From: Ascidiimonas sp046199005
Lineage (GTDB): Bacteria; Bacteroidota; Bacteroidia; Flavobacteriales; Flavobacteriaceae
DNA: 64,000 nt
Direction: 5' to 3'
Assembly: GCA_046199005.1 (NCBI GenBank)
Contig: CP176050.1
Span: 3,720,001 to 3,784,000, forward strand
Every line of letters begins with the position of its first letter. Positions within the stretch are counted from its first letter, which is position 1. Positions 62,551-64,000 of the stretch are shown piece by piece. The translations under genes and the position numbers were made by a program. The notes below the pieces were generated by a model. It was not told the origin of the DNA. It saw nothing but the letters and a program-made list of their open reading frames with translations, and searched no databases.

Positions 62551-64000
62551 CTAATAGAAATCTGAACGGTTATCTTCGATTTCTGCAGCTTCCTTTAAAG
62601 CAGTAAATACCTTAGAGTTTACACTATTTCTATAGGCTGTTTTCAACGTATTTGCATAAGTGCCATAGTTATCTAATTCGATGGAATTATCTTTTTTGGT
62701 CACCTGTATCATGAATACCCCGTTTTCTCCTTCTATAAGTCCGGAAGTAGCTCCTTCTTTAAGACCAAAAGCAGTTCCCACTACTTTAGGCTCTCTTCCT
62801 GCTCCGGCAATCGTAGGCGACTTCATTGTTAAAGTAGAAGCAGCATTTACCTGTGTGTTGTTAGCACTTGCAAATGCGTCTAAAGAGTTTACATTCGCAT
62901 TTTTCTCTTTGATCATAGCAGCCTTTTTCTGCTTTCTTAAAATAGGCAATACTCTTGCTGAAGCTTCCTCAGGAGTTAATAATCCTTTTTCTGTCTTTTT
63001 CGTCACCTGTGCAATTACGTATCCATTCGGGATATTAAAACGCTTTACACTACCCACTTCGGTTTCTTTTTCAAAAGCCCACTTTACAATGGCTCTTTGA
63101 TTTCCGATACCCGGAAGATTTTCGTCTAATACCTTCACTTTATTCACCGGTCTCACCACATATTCATTTTCTTTGGCCGTCTCTTGAAAATCTTTTCCGG
63201 CTACTGCAATTTCAAACTTGGTCGCATTGGTGAAAAGCTCATTGGTGGTTTTCTCAGAAGGCTCTAACTTTTGAACAATTGTTGCAATAAACACCTGGTC
63301 TTCCTTATCATCTACTTTGATCACATGAAAACCAAAATCGGTTTCAACCAATCCTATAGAACCTACCTCATTACCAAAAATAAAATTGTTAAAGGGGGGT
63401 ACCGCAGCCCCATCTTCTAGATAGCCAAGGTCTCCACCCTGAGGAGCCGAAGGCCCATCAGAATTATCTCTTGCCAGCGCAGTAAAAGAATCAGGGTCTG
63501 CTGTTGCTTCCGCCAGTAATTCTTCAGCTTTAGCTTTGGCTTCTTCTTTTGTTCGGGTGATTTGTGGATTAGCCCGTGTAGCTCCTTCGTAAGCAATCAG
63601 GATATGGCTTGCCTTCACACTACCATTTGATTTTTTAGCTACCATTCTTGAAATTTTGTATGCATCACCATCCTTATAAGGACCGTATACTTCACCGATA
63701 TCCAGATTGAATAGACTATCTGCAAATAAAACAGGTAGTCCTTTCTTTGAAACATAACTGGAATCATAACGTACATCAGAATACCGATTTACAAAGGTTT
63801 CTAGATTAGTAGTAGATTTGAACCCTGCTACGGTATCTCCTTCTTCGATAGTATCTTCAAGTAAGGCCGTAATGGTTGATTTCACCGCGTCTTCATCTTC
63901 AGTTGAGGGCTTTTCTTCAAACAACACGTAGTTGATATTTCTAGAAGCTTCTTCCTCAAATTCAGATTTATGATTTTCAATATAAGTTTTGATCTCTTTT
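62551..64000 (-). CDS. PpiD/SurA-type peptidyl-prolyl isomerase, C-terminal part
   Basis: The frame is open to the right edge, so the true start lies outside; at least 482 codons are visible. A parvulin rotamase domain is clear: SVKASHILIAYEG, DSFTALARDNSDGPSAPQGGDLGYLEDG, VGSIGLVETDFGFHVIKV. A second degenerate parvulin-like region follows (about the last 230 residues). The layout suits a periplasmic folding chaperone of the PpiD type, held at the inner membrane by its missing N-terminal helix. The outer-membrane protein folding role is family knowledge. Confidence 0.85.
   Translation of the reverse strand, partial: KEIKTYIENHKSEFEEEASRNINYVLFEEKPSTEDEDAVKSTITALLEDTIEEGDTVAGFKSTTNLETFVNRYSDVRYDSSYVSKKGLPVLFADSLFNLDIGEVYGPYKDGDAYKISRMVAKKSNGSVKASHILIAYEGATRANPQITRTKEEAKAKAEELLAEATADPDSFTALARDNSDGPSAPQGGDLGYLEDGAAVPPFNNFIFGNEVGSIGLVETDFGFHVIKVDDKEDQVFIATIVQKLEPSEKTTNELFTNATKFEIAVAGKDFQETAKENEYVVRPVNKVKVLDENLPGIGNQRAIVKWAFEKETEVGSVKRFNIPNGYVIAQVTKKTEKGLLTPEEASARVLPILRKQKKAAMIKEKNANVNSLDAFASANNTQVNAASTLTMKSPTIAGAGREPKVVGTAFGLKEGATSGLIEGENGVFMIQVTKKDNSIELDNYGTYANTLKTAYRNSVNSKVFTALKEAAEIEDNRSDFY

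Overview
The window looks like a chromosomal segment of a marine-type member of the Flavobacteriia (Bacteroidetes). Support comes from the type IX secretion/gliding set gldK-gldL-gldM-gldN, the Flavobacteriia-restricted exosortase XrtF with its partner protein, a Bacteroidetes-style LptE, GG-leader peptides of the Bacteroidetes lanthipeptide/bacteriocin-like type, and promoters with the phylum-specific TAnnTTTG -7 box (several seen, two with a TTTG/TTG element 18-19 bp upstream). I see no rRNA, tRNA, CRISPR array, insertion sequence or phage gene.

Layout. 1-2021: MarR-controlled RND efflux operon (MarR, membrane fusion protein, start of the RND pump), with a clear palindromic operator. 2182-4452: membrane-anchored GH3 glycosidase. 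4453-8638: an accessory, gene-poor stretch with two convergent RiPP precursor peptides, a Doc-type toxin with a DNA-binding partner, and long direct repeats on both sides of the toxin pair. 8639-14986: ABC-F ATPase, DUF983 protein, an acetolactate-decarboxylase-like lipoprotein, a small membrane protein, an esterase, a methyltransferase and a TIM-barrel-like lipoprotein. 15070-19230: a three-gene operon of alpha/beta hydrolase, caspase-like peptidase and a large HTH protein. This is the most unusual system in the window.

19473-29987: FAD oxidoreductase, gldN-M-L-K (written right to left), an arginase-fold protein with degraded metal ligands, topA and an LpxR-like outer-membrane protein. 30116-36735 (plus strand): miaB, a sigma-54 activator, lptE, a TPR-like protein and secG, then groES-groEL behind a possible sigma-54-type promoter. 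36822-38602: DUF3347 lipoprotein and the XrtF pair. 38697-46543: GAF protein, purH, the cell-shape operon mreB-mreC-mreD-PBP2-rodA and a third GG-leader peptide.

46554-54576: nuclease, C-terminal processing protease, surE, a small membrane protein, lpxB, an NlpC/P60 lipoprotein and comEC. 54584-59920: a dipeptidyl peptidase with two POT peptide transporters, a coherent oligopeptide uptake unit. 60095-62358: class II HMG-CoA reductase overlapping a GHMP kinase (mevalonate route to isoprenoids). 62551-64000: part of a PpiD/SurA-like prolyl isomerase.

The window is mostly core envelope biology (secretion, LPS, peptidoglycan elongation, lipoproteins). Accessory functions are concentrated between 4.4-8.6 kb and 15-19.2 kb. 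All family calls rest on reading motifs in the translations; no database search was run.
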